This document shows positions 11,729 through 22,854 of a stretch of 64,000 bases of DNA, piece after piece; position 1 is the stretch's first letter, and every line of letters begins with the position of its first letter. Where the stretch lies: positions 1,674,001 through 1,738,000 of the forward strand of contig NC_062247.1 of NCBI RefSeq assembly GCF_905475465.1, written 5' to 3'. Below the pieces are notes generated by a model, which saw only the letters and a list, made by a program, of their open reading frames with translations, did no database searches and was not told where the DNA came from. Made by a program: the position numbers and the translations under genes. The stretch comes from Pieris napi. Lineage: Eukaryota > Arthropoda > Insecta > Lepidoptera > Pieridae.

Positions 11729-13921
11729 CTGAAATAATATCAATAGCATAGTGCAAGTTAAATCTAAGTAATTAATTAGTAAAAAAACAAATTGTATATT
11801 ATTAAGAATTAATATTAAACTCTAGACTTTAAAATTTAGTTTACTATTTGAAAAGAGTTAGTATGGAGTTTCTTGCCCATTCTTCTCCATATGAAATTAA
11901 CTTTGTTTAAATATTTTAAATAGGCCTAATTTAAATAAATGATTTGTCTTTTAGCTTATTTTTATATATAAATTCTGAACATAATTGTATGTGTTTCCAA
12001 TTTTTTTTGTAAAATTCTCCTTCTACTTTCTAAATAACAGCACTGTTAAGAATGTTGGAGAGGCTCATCCCCTCACAGCGGGTCTCGGTATCGCATGTGC
12101 ATTCTGACATAACTTGATATAACAATTAAGCCCGGCTTTATTCAAAGGTTGGAGCAGTGTTAGCCTAGCTCCTGCTGCTCTCATCCTTGAGGTCTTAGAT
12201 TCGATCCCCGGCTGTGCACCAATGGACTTTTTTTCTATGTGTATTTAACAGCTCGCACGGTAGAGGAAAGCATTGTGAGGAAACCGGCTTACTTTAAACA
12301 CCAAAAAAGTTGACAGCGTGTGTCAGGCACAGGCTGATCACCTCCTTGCCTATTAGATTGACACATGATCAACAGATACAGAAATCTGAGGCCCAGACCT
12401 AAAAAGGTTGTAGCGCCACTGTTACTATTCAAAGGTTAACGGATGGGAATGATAGATTTACAAAGAGTACTCTTACTGGTCAGGGGCTCCGCTTCCTCTT
12501 ATGGGTCCAGCACAATATGTACCAGCTGGTAGATTTCCTAAAAGGCTGCATACATTATTGGGCTGAAACTTTTGAACTGTTGCCTTCAGTACAACAGTTT
12601 CTTCTTGTTCTGACTGTAATCATCATTTCATACCTTGAGGTTTTTACGTTTATTGATAATAATTAAATGTTGTTAATTTATTATAAACACTTAATGTACA
12701 CAAGAACATAGATATTTTTAAGTCAACGGGAATAAAAACCTGTCGAAGTAGACATGGGGAGAAATTGGTTGTGCCGAAAATCAATCTGGAGCTGTTTAGG
12801 AAAAACAGCTTTTGTATGGCAATCAAGGTTTACAATAATTTACCAAAAGAATTAAAACATCTTCCGACTAAAGTTTTAAAAAATCGACTGAGAATGTATT
12901 AATTAATATTCAATAAATGATTATTCGCGTGAGACACTGTAGTTGATATAAATTTAATAACGTATGATATGATATGTACGATGCAAATAATATAAGAATT
13001 GATCAATTGATCAAAATATGACTAATAATGTAAAATTCCTTTAGACAAATTTGCGCGCCATTGTGTGTGGCAGAATATGCGAACTTACGATTGTACCACC
13101 TTACACATTTTTGTACCATATTCTTGCAATAAATAAATGTTATTTTTATTATTATTATAGTCATTGTAATATTATAGATATTATCTGTAGCAAATATCGA
13201 TCTTAGAGGTACAAAAATTTGTCTACTAACATCACATATACACAATGAAAATGTTTCATTTGTGTATTCAAAACCTGAGTATTTTTGTGGTATGCTTTCA
13301 ATGCTGGAAGGTTATGCACAGGATAATATAATGCCCAAACGGTCTCCTTTCTAGTCCATTACACGTTTAGACTTGTCGCGACAGGAGACAACCAGAACAG
13401 ACAGAGAAACATCACAATTTGGTTTCTGTATACAAATTCACCATCAAAAAGCTTACATTCACAACACCCCATCCAGCCATGTAGCCAGCCGACGGCTGCT
13501 TTGGATATTTCGCCATCAAAGCGACTCGTTTCACAAACCGTCCCAGTTCAATGGCGTTCCTCGCCATAACCATAGCTATATCAAACACCAGGGTATCATC
13601 ATTATAGTGCCTATGTTTGACATACTTCCTCACTGATTGTGTCCTCATTCTATCTATAACTTCATGCCCATACTTTATAATAATATGGTCCCTTCGTACG
13701 GAATTGCATGATGAAAGACAATGCGCTGCTGTCAAGACCAAATGATTCGTGACCAAAGATCCTCCACAAATATAGGAATCACCACAATTAATATCTAGAA
13801 ACACTGAATGTGGGTACTGTGCTATCTGGGCATATTCACCACCGACAACGAAACCTTCCATGTCATTTTTGACAGCCTTAAATACAGATACAAAAGTCCA
13901 CACGTGAATGTAAATTGTCAT
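11575..13921 (-). CDS. Serine-protease-like gene 2 (S1 family), three exons, 251 aa
   Basis: Minus-strand gene: join of 13921-13457, 12613-12477 and 11728-11575, with GT-AG junctions and the same phases (0, 2) as gene 1, which supports both models. The product has a hydrophobic N-terminus, the activation-type sequence EGFVVGG at residues 22-28, H67 (TAAHC), D114 (VFDIAMVMA) and S204 (QGDSGSAF). These are the S1 catalytic residues in order. Disulfide Cys52-Cys68 is kept. The residue at position 191 is Asp and no Cys220 equivalent exists in the strand IGIVSY that follows, so the 191-220 disulfide is gone, as in gene 1. Position 189 aligns with Ala, so the pocket is not trypsin-like. The N-terminus MTIYIHVWTFV may be a signal peptide or part of one; a start at Met21 would remove it. 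AATAAA overlaps the stop. Possible roles (digestion, cuticle, immunity) cannot be chosen from sequence. Confidence 0.85.
11850..11955 (+). repeat. LINE 3'-end fragment
   Basis: GGAGTTTCTTGCCCATTCTT followed by AAATAAATGATTTGTCTTTT. Related to 196-355. Inside intron 2 of protease gene 2. Confidence 0.5.
12150..12421 (+). repeat. tRNA-derived SINE
   Basis: Head with A-box-like GTTAGCCTAGCTCC and B-box GATTCGATCCCCGGC; body CCAATGGAC...GTGAGGAAACCGG; end GACCTAAAAAGGTTGTAGCG. Plus-strand copy in intron 2 of protease gene 2. Confidence 0.75.
12477..12613 (-). CDS. Protease gene 2, exon 2
   Basis: Acceptor GATTACAG before 12613 and donor GTAAGA after 12477. Encodes VVLKATVQKFQPNNVC and LPAGTYCAGP, the region before the active-site serine. 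Ends in phase 2. Confidence 0.8.
12735..12935 (+). pseudogene. Jockey-like LINE reverse transcriptase C-terminal remnant
   Basis: One frame reads SRHGEKLVVPKINLELFRKN, then MAIKVYNNLPKELK, the C-terminal tail of jockey/CR1-type LINE ORF2 proteins (family pattern TRxxxxLxxPxxxLExxxKS...GxKLYNxLP). It has a stop after KNRLRMY and no upstream RT domain. Located in intron 1 of protease gene 2. Confidence 0.7.
13457..13921 (-). CDS. Protease gene 2, exon 1
   Basis: 155 codons from ATG at 13921 to the donor GTAAGC at 13456. Contains the N-terminal barrel, the catalytic His and Asp, and YMAGWGVVN at the exon end. Confidence 0.85.
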
Positions 13922-14340
13922 TGTTTGATTTGACTTATCATTTTTGTTTTTTCATCGTATAATTTAGACCAGATGTTTTCTCGTTCGTATTTAGGTCTAA
14001 TTAAATTGTTATGTGGTTGGCTGCGAACTAATTAGATTTTACGATACTTTTATCTTTATTGCTACTTTAAAAGGCTTTATTGAAGTACGAGTGTATTTGG
14101 AATTTGAATTCTTTATGGTTATTTTACAACAGCACAAAGTGAAAATTAAATACTTGTTTTAAAGTCTTGAAGTCTCTAAATGCATTTGCTCCGGAATAGT
14201 ATGGGTCTAGTTGTTTTTATAATTTTTAAGGAAGTAGGGTCTCTACCAGGAAATTAATAAAGCACAGTACACCATGACCAACTCTTAACAATTAGAAACT
14301 ACTTTATGTATTTGACGCTCTACAAAATATTAATTGTATT
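13922..14340. other. 5' flank of protease gene 2
   Basis: AT-rich upstream DNA. No repeat or RNA gene recognised. Promoter elements cannot be assigned with confidence. Confidence 0.35.
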
Positions 14341-14590
14341 TTTCAAATCGCAAATCTCGGAGACGGCTGGACTGATTCGAGTAATTAGTTTTATTTTTAT
14401 TCCTTGAACTATGAGGAAGGTTTTTATGAAAAAAAAAACAGATAATTAAAAAAAAATCAGTAAATAATCTAAGCTTTCTTTCCGGAAAAGCGAACAGTCT
14501 CTATGGGTTGCATAGTAAAATGTATGTAATATATTGGATATGTAGATACTAAGAAGGTAGGCTAAGTAAAAAAATCATATTAAAGCTAGG
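14340..14590. repeat. Fragment of a dispersed repeat
   Basis: Contains GGAGACGGCTGGACTGATTC and TTTCCGGAAAAGCGAACAGTC, similar to parts of 17470-17830 and 25740-25890. Incomplete. Confidence 0.4.
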
Positions 14591-14598
14591 ACTTTAAG

Positions 14599-14990
14599 AT
14601 GTTGTCATTGGAGAATCGCAGAAAATTAATTGGTGTATCGTTTGCAATTAAGATACTTAACAATCAGGTTGATTGCCCCAACCTTTTAACAAAATTTAAA
14701 TTTCGTGTACCCTCTCAAGGCATCCCATCATTCCATATGTCCCTCCTTTCCGGAGAACGCGTTTTGGCCAAAATTTACCGATGTCCAGATTGAGAATTCT
14801 CTTAAACGAGCTGGGTCTGGATATCCATAGTTGCTCCCTATTTAATCTATCCCTATCTAATTTTTATATAAATTATATTATTATTTTGTTTAATTTCTTT
14901 TTATTATCTCTATGCTATGTTTGCCTGTAAGTGCTTGTCACATTAAAAATTGTATTTTATTTTCCTTTTATCAATTTATACTTTTATAAC
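14599..14990 (+). pseudogene. LINE C-terminus and 3' UTR (jockey/CR1-like)
   Basis: The 64-codon frame at 14599-14793 reads LSLENRRKLIGVSFAIKILN, then VDCPNLLTKFKFRVPSQG, the C-terminal pattern LxxRRxxLxxxFLYKLLNxxIDCPELL...FRVP of jockey-type reverse transcriptases. It continues in another frame as LLNELGLDIHSCS. The 3' UTR (GCTATGTTTGCCTGTAAGTG) is shared with 58228-58530. 5'-truncated and frameshifted. Confidence 0.65.
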
Positions 14991-14999
14991 TTAAATCAG

Positions 15000-15299
15000 G
15001 ACAGCTACTACAGCTACGGTACTTCAATACAAAGAGATTCTGGCTCGCATGCGTAGCTTTCGTCAAATACAATCATAATAAAAGTGGTGTTAGATACCGT
15101 CTCACCAATGTTTTCTATAATCCAAATAACAATAGTTTTCTAGCTGTCTCTTAAGTAGGACTGGTTAATGCACTTTAAGTAAAAGATTACTATGATTTCT
15201 CGATTGAAACTTGTAGTCATGTAGACTTAGAAAACACTTTATTTTTTAAATCGGAATACCAGTAACAAGTACATCAATATTTTTTTCTTTATTGCAATT
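15000..15299. other. Unassigned intergenic DNA
   Basis: Nothing recognised apart from ordinary AT-rich sequence. Confidence 0.3.
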
Positions 15300-15329
15300 T
15301 GGTGGACAAAAACAATAATTATTTAGCAG

Positions 15330-15890
15330 GCAAAAACGATATCTAAACGTAATTATTAAAGTAACTAAATATTTACAATTTATTAAATTGTTATATGTTT
15401 ATAATATTCCTTACAAAATACGTCCTTTTTTTTCAATTTCAAAAGTAAATTTTCTTAAAAAAATGCAAAATTAATTATAACTCTGCAGGGGTTGAGCTTA
15501 GAGACCTCCCGTAGAACAATTTTTTGGAGCTGATGACCTCATCTATCCCCCATTTGCGTTTGATCCACGACTTTTTGACCACCCTGTATATATATTTAAA
15601 ACAACTAATTAGCCTAGGAAGTTCTCTTAGACTAAACGATATCTAAACGTACTTAAAATAACTCAATGTACGGATATTTTTACAATTATTATATATATTA
15701 TTATCTGTTTATTATTATTTCTTACGAAATACGTCCTTTTTATATCCTTCTATAAAAATATGCTATAGAATATAGATTGACAAGTATAAAGCAATTAATT
15801 ATCTATAAATAAAAATGGAAGTTCTCTAAGACTAAACGATATCTAAACCTACACACACTTACTAACAGTAACTAAACGTACAGATCATAT
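15330..15890. repeat. Local repeat: ACGATATCTAAACGTA units
   Basis: The block ACGATATCTAAACGTA, followed by about 40 bp of similar sequence, occurs at about 15338, 15638 and 15836 (last copy with one change). TACGTCCTTTTT follows the first two. Between units lies 15480-15595, whose end (GACCACCCTGTATAT) resembles the terminus of a DNA transposon. Confidence 0.5.
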
Positions 15891-16189
15891 AAAATTTCGC
15901 ATATTTTCGAGTTCTATTCGAGTGCCCATAGTAGCGTTACGATAGCTGTGCACCGAGAAAAAGTATACAGCAATTGACGAAACCGTTATGTAGAGAAGAG
16001 TGGAATAACTGTTTCGTTCCGTTTCCGGGCTCAGTAGAAATGTTTAAATAAGTATATACTTGGGTACTAACGCGTTTGAGCTGGATCGTATATATTATTA
16101 TGTATGTACGTTATAACCAAGCATTTTGATTAATGACTCATAAGCTTAAGCTTTTAGATTTTTTTTACACTTTATGTTTAGTATTTATT

Positions 16190-16450
16190 TTTCTAACATA
16201 AATTGGCGATTGAAAAGAGTAACGGAGAGTTTATTGCCAGTTCTTCTCGTCCGTTCTACGCCCTTGATTTGAGAACAGGCAGTAAATGTAAAATTAGAAG
16301 CATTTAGCATTATGTATTTCTTTATAGACGTTCATAAGTGTTCATTGTGTTACCTTAATTAATAAATGATTTTGACTTTGAATTTGACTTTACCTTCGAC
16401 TTTGACTTTTTAGTTTTGACTTCGCCTTTGACTTTGACTTTTGAGTTTTC
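16190..16450 (+). repeat. LINE 3' end (family A) with TTTGACTTTGA tail
   Basis: Has the conserved 3'-UTR blocks GAGAGTTTATTGCCAGTTCT and GAGAACAGGCAGTAAATG, ending in AATAAATGATTTTGACTTTG and a long impure (TTTGAC)n run. The tail replaces poly(A) in this family. Confidence 0.65.
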
Positions 16451-16525
16451 CTTACTAGGGTTGCCTGGAAAGATCGCTTGTTAGCGATACGGCCGCCCGT
16501 TTCCGTCTTAATTTATGTAGTATCA
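16446..16525 (+). repeat. LINE 3'-end fragment (CTAGGGTTGCCTGGAAG family)
   Basis: ACTAGGGTTGCCTGGAAAGA, then GCGATACGGCCGCCCGTT; same family as 3672, 45243 and 57822. Abuts the family A tail directly. Confidence 0.55.
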
Positions 16526-16837
16526 AAGTATATGTACTAAATATCTAATACAAACGTTGATACATAATTTAATAAAAAATATATTATAAGCAACGGTCAA
16601 AATTAAACCCCATTCGTAAAAAAGAAATTAGTCGATACAATGATACTCGGTCCCTTTTCATTACAGCGTAATCAAAATTTGACAGAAAGAGATGAAAGAT
16701 TAGTTTACTTAAAGCAGTGAAAGAGGCCTTATTTCATTGTTATGAACCGTACAAACAAGTTGTTTTCTTAAAAAATTTAAAAGGTTAAAAAAAAATGTTA
16801 CAGTAAAAAGGTTGGTGCAACTAACAAAAGTACTATT

Positions 16838-16968
16838 TAAAGAAAAAACTTTTTAACCGGATTAAAGTTTTGTATTATTATAAATTTACAATTATTTAAC
16901 ATAATTTATAATAATACATAACTTTAATCCGGTTAAAAAGTTTTTTCTTTAAATGTGTAGAGGTTATG
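16838..16968. mobile_element. MITE with AACCGGATTAAAGTT ends, 131 bp
   Basis: Inverted termini AAAGAAAAAACTTTTTAACC and GGTTAAAAAGTTTTTTCTTT with arms of about 45 bp and almost no interior. Related to 20426-20638 and 45962-46268, which carry ACCGGATTGAAGTT. Confidence 0.7.
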
Positions 16969-17459
16969 TTAATCAAAGACAATACAAAAGTACTATTGTT
17001 AATGACAACTCAAGTTACTAGTTATATATGATTTATATATTTGAATTGAATGAACCAAACAGTCCATTGAGGTCCGAAGGTGAATAAATCTAGTTGGTCG
17101 CGACAGGCGCCGCGATGTCTCGGGCAACCATGTAAATGTCAAATGGGCCACATTCACGTGCTAACTTGAGAATTGTTGATAAACGCGTGTGATAGCGGAA
17201 TGATCAAGCAGGTGTATTTTGCAAGAAATTGTGTGTCAAAGTAGTTTTTGAATTTCGAACACTTTCCGGAAATTGTTTAAAAATTTAGAATAATTATGTT
17301 AATACTTTTATTTCAGATACTTTAAATTTAAATTATTTATAATATAATTCATTCCTACATATCTGTGCCCTTTTTTGGCTAAGGCCACCTCCAATTCCCG
17401 CCATTTCTGTCTGCACTACCTGCTGTTCTATCCACCTTCTAAAATCTAAATTGTCTTAA

Positions 17460-17835
17460 TCTATGATACGGTTGTAATTATACTCTCATACTCCTCCGAA
17501 ACGGCTCAACTGATTCTTATGAAATTTTTTATCCGTATTCAGTAACTCTAAGAATCGGCTAATTCTTTTCTATTATTAGATAAATTGTTTTTGTTATTAT
17601 TTTAATTATGTGAAAATACACATAACCCTTAATTTTCACCCCTCTACGATCAACCCCTATTTTAAATTGTTAATTAAAACTTATGACATGAACTCCGAGG
17701 TTTATAAAGAGATAATTAACAGAAAAACCTTAAAAGAACAGAAATTTCATTCCGGAAAACTGAACAGTCTCTGGGGTAGCATATCAAAATGTTCCATGTT
17801 GGTATGTACTAAAAAGGTAGAATCACATTAAGGAG
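17460..17835 (-). repeat. Dispersed repeat (CCGTTTCGGAGGAGT family)
   Basis: Minus-strand copy of the family at 8918 and 25725. Contains CCTCCGAAACGGCTCAACTG at its left and TTCCGGAAAACTGAACAGTC at its right. The 73-codon frame at 17610 is part of this repeat and not a gene. Confidence 0.55.
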
Positions 17836-17839
17836 AAAC

Positions 17840-18500
17840 GTAACTTAACGTTTTATATTATAAATTATTTTTGACATCAATATAGTGCAATACAAAAATA
17901 GTGGAGCCTTGACTTTCCAAGGAATCAACTAGTTTCAGACATATCGATATCTACAATCGAATCATTAATCGATAGACGCTCCGATGGAATTAAAATCGTT
18001 AGAATTTCCGTTGATTCATTCTCTTTGTTGAAACTTAATCCTGCAAAGGTCGTACAGTAAATTAGAGAGATAAGGGATTCAACGGGCTTCGGTGGTCTTG
18101 TAAATAGGGGCCTCATTACGTTGCACTAACGAGAGGTTGGCACGTGCTTTGAACGGATTTTGGATGTGGCGGTTCATATGTTGTTTGTTGAAGTTTGGAC
18201 GGGGTATGTCTCAATGATATATAATATTGTTCTGCCCTTTACAGATTATTATAGTACTAATATCGATATTATATGTATTTACTAAACATACATAATGCTA
18301 TATCGACAGTATATGTTACAAGCTATCTTTCCTCAAATATATGACAATCATGGTAAACATAAGTGTTACCAAAATTTGAAATAAATTTTAAATAAAAATT
18401 ACTAGTAAAACAGCGGATTAAGTATCAGATAGGCATTTAAAAAAAAAAATTAAATTGATCAGCCTACTATCGAATATGTCAAGCTAGTAGTAAAGTAGTA
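17840..18500. other. Unassigned intergenic DNA
   Basis: No gene recognised. The segment 18345-18460 repeats 7665-7775 (GGTAAACATAAGTGTTAC; AACAGCGGATTA). Confidence 0.35.
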
Positions 18501-18503
18501 GTA

Positions 18504-19798
18504 AAGGTTTTTCAACAAGAACTTTGTTTTCTAAAACAAAATAAAACAAAGAATTTAGAGGAAAATGAATAAAATTTTTATTGTATTACAAAGAGAAAAG
18601 TTTGGCAATTATGAATGAAAAATGATATCTGGCAAATGTCCACCACGACCACGCTGACAGATGTTGATTCTTTCATCAAAATTTTTAATCACTTTTTGGC
18701 AAAATGGAGGGTCTATTTCGTTAATGACATCACGGATTTTGAGTTTTAAGGCTGCAATCGATTCGATTGGCTCCGTATAGACTCTGTCTTTCACATAGCC
18801 ACACAAAAAATAATCCAGTGGTGTTAAATCACACGATCTGGCTGGCCACTTAACAGCTGAATTTCGCGAAATTATGCGCTCGGGAAATTTGGTTTGCAAT
18901 AAATTGATCGTTTCATTGGCTGTGTGACATGTGGCACCGTCCTGTTGAAACCACATTTCAGTGATATCCATGTCATCAATAATAGGCCAAAATTTAGTGG
19001 TTAACATCTCGCGATACCGTGATCCATTGACTGTTACCGCATTTCCAGCCTCATCTTCGAAAAAAAACGGCCCAATCACGCCTCCAGACCACATAGTGCA
19101 CCACACAGTAACACGTTGAGTATGCAAAGCCTTCTCAATAATTGCTTTAGGATTTTCAGAAGCCCAAATGCGACAATTTTGCTTGTTGACGTACCCTGAC
19201 AAATGAAAATGGGCTTCGTCTGAAAAAATGATTTTTTCAGAAAAACCAGCAGGTTGTTCCTGAATGAACTGAGCGAATCTGTGGCGATTTGAATGGTCGA
19301 TCAGCTTTAATTCCTGCACCAGTTGAATCTTGTAAGGCTTCAAAGCCAAATCCTTTCGCAAAATTCGCCATGTTGTGCTTTTGGATAACCCCAATTGTTG
19401 AGAACGTCGTGAAATTGACAAATTTTGATCTTCTTCAACACTGTGGCTCACGGCGGCGATGTTTTCTGTTGAACGACCCGGTCGAACACGTGTTGGTGTT
19501 GGCACATTTTGTACCGAGCCTATCGACTCAAATTTCGCGACCAAATTCTTAACAGCGGTCTCAGAAGGACGATTATGCTGGCCGAAAATATCACGAATTT
19601 TACGAAATGTAACTTTAACAGAACCACCATTTTTATAGTGGATTTGAATTATTTTAATGCGATTTTCGAGCGAAATTGAATTCATTGTAATAATTGCCAA
19701 AGCACCTGCTACGAATACCGCCAAAAACTAAATGTCAAAACTATCACGTTCTCGGTGTTGCCACAATTGAAAAACAAACTTCTTGTTGAAATACCCTT
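18504..19798 (-). mobile_element. Mariner-family transposon, DD41D (rosa-type), 1295 bp
   Basis: Bounded by TA at 18502-18503 and 19799-19800, the expected target duplication of Tc1/mariner elements. The ends are inverted repeats AAGGTTTTTCAACAAGAA and AAGGGTATTTCAACAAGAAG (complement), continuing into TTTGTTTT on both sides. The only gene is an uninterrupted transposase on the minus strand. The intact frame and clear ends suggest recent insertion. Confidence 0.9.
18609..19724 (-). CDS. Mariner transposase, DD41D
   Basis: Open frame of 371 codons; the likely real start is Met14 (19685), giving 358 residues beginning MNSISLENRIKI, as the residues before it are not family-like. The transposase cuts its element at the inverted ends and pastes it at TA sites. 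Visible: an N-terminal helix-turn-helix region (residues about 20-130, with RPSETAVKNLVAKF and LGLSKSTTWRILRK), then the DDE/D catalytic domain: D169 (IIFSDEAHF), D262 (FQQDGATCHTA) and D304 (CDLTPLDYF). Exactly 41 residues lie between the second and third Asp, matching the DD41D rosa group instead of the DD34D of classical mariners. No stop or frameshift, so the protein could be active. There are no host neighbours in the same direction within several kb. Confidence 0.9.
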   Translation of the reverse strand: MAVFVAGALAIITMNSISLENRIKIIQIHYKNGGSVKVTFRKIRDIFGQHNRPSETAVKNLVAKFESIGSVQNVPTPTRVRPGRSTENIAAVSHSVEEDQNLSISRRSQQLGLSKSTTWRILRKDLALKPYKIQLVQELKLIDHSNRHRFAQFIQEQPAGFSEKIIFSDEAHFHLSGYVNKQNCRIWASENPKAIIEKALHTQRVTVWCTMWSGGVIGPFFFEDEAGNAVTVNGSRYREMLTTKFWPIIDDMDITEMWFQQDGATCHTANETINLLQTKFPERIISRNSAVKWPARSCDLTPLDYFLCGYVKDRVYTEPIESIAALKLKIRDVINEIDPPFCQKVIKNFDERINICQRGRGGHLPDIIFHS

Positions 19799-19800
19799 TA

Positions 19801-20425
19801 TATAGAATATAAGTAGTGTTTAGATATTATTGGGGGTTTTGCTGTCAGTAGTATAGGAATGGTTTAATAAGTTAATAAGTACTTTTCAAAAAATAAATAA
19901 ATTAAAAGTCTTTTTTTAGTAGTTATAGTTTTCAAATTAATGAAAGAATTTCGTCATTTAGACACATCCTGGGCTCCTTATACAAGTAGTGAAAAAATAA
20001 TTAGAACGCAGAATCCTGTGTAAGTATTTCTTTATCGTGTTACTTACGGCGCAAACTTTAATCGTTCCTCATATTTGATTTGGTAACGAGAATAGATCCC
20101 CAAGGAGTAGTTTTAACGCGTCGAACAACCCAGTGCGTGACCAACTGTGCCACGGAGGCGGCAAGAAATTAACAAGCAGAATACAGCACCTCATAACGAG
20201 ATCGTCACGCTTCGCCGAGCGAGACGACTCTACCTGCATCGGGAGATAGCTATTTCTAACAGAAATATATATTATATACTGGATAAAATACTGATTACTT
20301 TCTAATTGGATCGAAACATGAAATATGCTTTGTTCCAACTATTGAGATACTTTTTTAAACAACAGTTAATTGGGGAATTACAATATATAGTATTGTCTTT
20401 TATTCACACACACTTTTACACATTT
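19801..20425. other. Unassigned DNA with a GC-rich patch
   Basis: 20080-20240 is GC-richer. On the minus strand it contains CGTGGCACAGTTGGTCACGC, loosely like a pol III A-box in a tRNA-derived repeat, but no B-box follows. The 89-codon frame here has no recognised domain. Confidence 0.3.
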
Positions 20426-20638
20426 AAAGAAAACACTTTTTTACCGGATTGAAGTTATGTATTATTATAAATTTACAATTATTTTACATAATTTTAAATT
20501 TTTCTGCGTGATCACCGTGACCACGCCCGCTGTAAAGCACGCGAAACGTCGGAAAATTTAAAATTATGTAAAATAATTGTAAACTTATAAAAAAAAAAAA
20601 TACATAACTTCAATCCGGTAAAAAAGTGTTTTCTTTGA
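20426..20638. mobile_element. MITE with ACCGGATTGAAGTT ends, 213 bp
   Basis: Termini AAAGAAAACACTTTTTTACC and its complement at 20619-20638; arms of about 90 bp surround a GC-rich core with GTGATCACCGTGACCACGC. Related to 16838 and 45962. Confidence 0.75.
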
Positions 20639-20734
20639 ATTACAATATATTTTTATAACGAAACCTAGGAATAATATTCTAGGTTTTTATTGAGGAATTT
20701 AGGATTATATGTAATATGCTGATCAACATACCCT

Positions 20735-20995
20735 ACTCCTCAAATGGAGATGGCCAGGTCTCGTTATACAGATGGTAGATGATCAAACGGTAGGTAAGGG
20801 AATGGACTAGACCAAAAGGACAAAGTAACAAGGGCAGAACAAAAGAGCGATGGACCGACGAGATTGAATAGCTGGAAAAAATAGGATGATTACGGAAGAA
20901 TATAAAAGAAGATGGAAAACGCTAGAGGAGGCCGTCTCACGGACGGGACCGCTTAGCTAAATAAAATTGTATATATATTTCGTTATGTATATTAT
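20735..20995 (+). pseudogene. RTE-like LINE ORF2 C-terminal remnant
   Basis: Frames here read MEMARSRYTD and, near the end, RRWKTLEEAVSRTGPLS followed by a stop. This is the terminal pattern of RTE-clade retrotransposon proteins (RWAGHxAR...WxxLxEAxxxxTG). Frameshifts and stops break it. Confidence 0.55.
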
Positions 20996-21845
20996 ACACA
21001 TATTTATATGTGGATTAATAAAAGCTTATTATTATGTAAAATAAGACAAACAAATAAAGGATATTTATTAAAAGTACAATAAGTAGTCTGAATATATAAT
21101 CTAACAACCAAACTTAATTTTAACATTTACTTAAATAAAGGACTATCAAACTTTGTTAAAATATTTTTACCACATAAATATCCTTATTTGAGGTCGTTTC
21201 TAAACGAAACCATTAAGTAAAAACCCCTAACAAAGTAAACTTCACAAGAAAATGATTTATATGTACCTTTTATTACCTACAGCTGTCGATCTGTGATAAC
21301 ATTTAATTAAAACTTCTAATATTAATATATCACTTAACCTAAATTCAACTTTTCACTCATTTCTTCCTATTCTACCTCAGGAGTCATGGATGTGCCATTG
21401 TCCTAAACACTTTATAATTCTCATAAATAGTTGAAATGAACGTTATCACTTGTTTATAAATAACGAGTCTTTGAAAGACATAATCAGTCAATCTTAAAGC
21501 GTTGTTCTGCAGACGTTTTATAATTTCACCGGCGTATAGTAGACCGCTTTCTCGTATGTTAACAAATCGTTTGTTTTCTAAACAGATGCAAAAGATATTT
21601 TATTGCATATAGGTAATATTTTCATTATAAAATCAATATTTGATGGTTCGAACGCATTGATTTATTATTACACAAATTCTTTTCGAAGGCGGTTCGTTCC
21701 TTTGTTCAGTCTATGGAGCTCTTTTAACTATCCAATTTTGCGAGTTGTAGGTGTAAGAGTAAAAAGGAAAGTTTTTGAAAATAGAATACCTGGCAAAGTA
21801 AACGAAATATGTACAAAGTTATTTATATTCAATAAATAAATAATT
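20996..21845. other. Unassigned intergenic DNA
   Basis: AT-rich. The 78-codon frame at 21603-21839 has no domain I recognise and no splice context supporting it. Confidence 0.35.
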
Positions 21846-21849
21846 GGTG

Positions 21850-22160
21850 CTACAAACTCTTTTTTAGGTCTGGGCCTCAGATTTCTGTATCTGTTTCATC
21901 ATCATTTGTAAATCTAATAGATAGGAGATATTACATATAGGAGATAGCATTTGATACATAGATGATGACCTGCGCCTGACGCATGCCGTCGACTTTTTGG
22001 GTCTAAGGCAAGCCGGTTTCCTCACGATGAATTCCTTCACCGTTTGAGCAAATGTGAAATGCGCACATAGAAAGAAAGTCCACTGGTCCACAGCCGAGGA
22101 TCAAACCTACGACCTCAGGGATGAGAGTTGCACGCTGAAGCCACTAGGCCAATATGCTAT
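21850..22160 (-). repeat. tRNA-derived SINE
   Basis: Minus copy: tail block CTGGGCCTCAGATTTCTGTA (as read on plus) at the left, tRNA-like head GGCCTAGTGGCTTCAGCGTG (complement) at the right. A short extra insertion near 21915-21965 lengthens it. Confidence 0.75.
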
Positions 22161-22854
22161 TTATTTATATTATAATGCCTTTTACCTAAAGGTTTAGGCA
22201 GATACCATCGATCTCTTGCTACAGTCCTGACATACCTCTATATCATTATCATGACATTCACCATGCATGCTCGTCGGTTATGAGTAACTTGCCCTTCTCT
22301 AGTACCTCCTGGATTTGGTCCAGATATGAACGAGGCCTACCCAACCCGTCTTCACCATCCAAGGCTGTCTTGTATCTCCTACTTGTTAACCGCTTCTCAT
22401 TCATCCGTTCTACATGGTGATGTGATCTTGAGGATTTGCTATTTTAAAAGAGTACCGAGGGTTTTTAAGCTGGTTTTTTCTCTCAGCATACACCCTCTGT
22501 CTTCTTTGCCGATGAGTAGGGATATCTACCGATTCAAATTTAATGGCGTGGAATAAGTGATACCTGTATCTTATATTCCATAATAAACATATTTTTTATG
22601 TGCAAACCACCTTTCGTATCCCAGTCATTACGTCCTTTATTAATCCACACTGCTCAAAGTTATTATTTAAGCCATGCGAAAAAAAATTAGTCTCTATTAG
22701 TCTGGTAGGAAAGTACAAACCCAGAATGGGAAGTGTCGGGAATGTATCCGAACTGAAGAGTCTCAGTTCACATATTTATGTCATCAGTATATAAATATTA
22801 CATTTCTAATAAGTATCGTTTTTTATAGTTTTATTTTCGCTTTTGTAAGTCAAT
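22161..22854. other. Unassigned DNA, probably retroelement-derived
   Basis: 22220-22560 is less AT-rich than its surroundings and may be a decayed LINE; no motif confirms it. Confidence 0.3.

Noticed and set aside
13373..13636. 87-codon plus-strand frame
   Set aside because: Shadow of protease gene 2 exon 1 on the opposite strand.
19289..19552. 87-codon plus-strand frame
   Set aside because: Antisense shadow of the mariner transposase.
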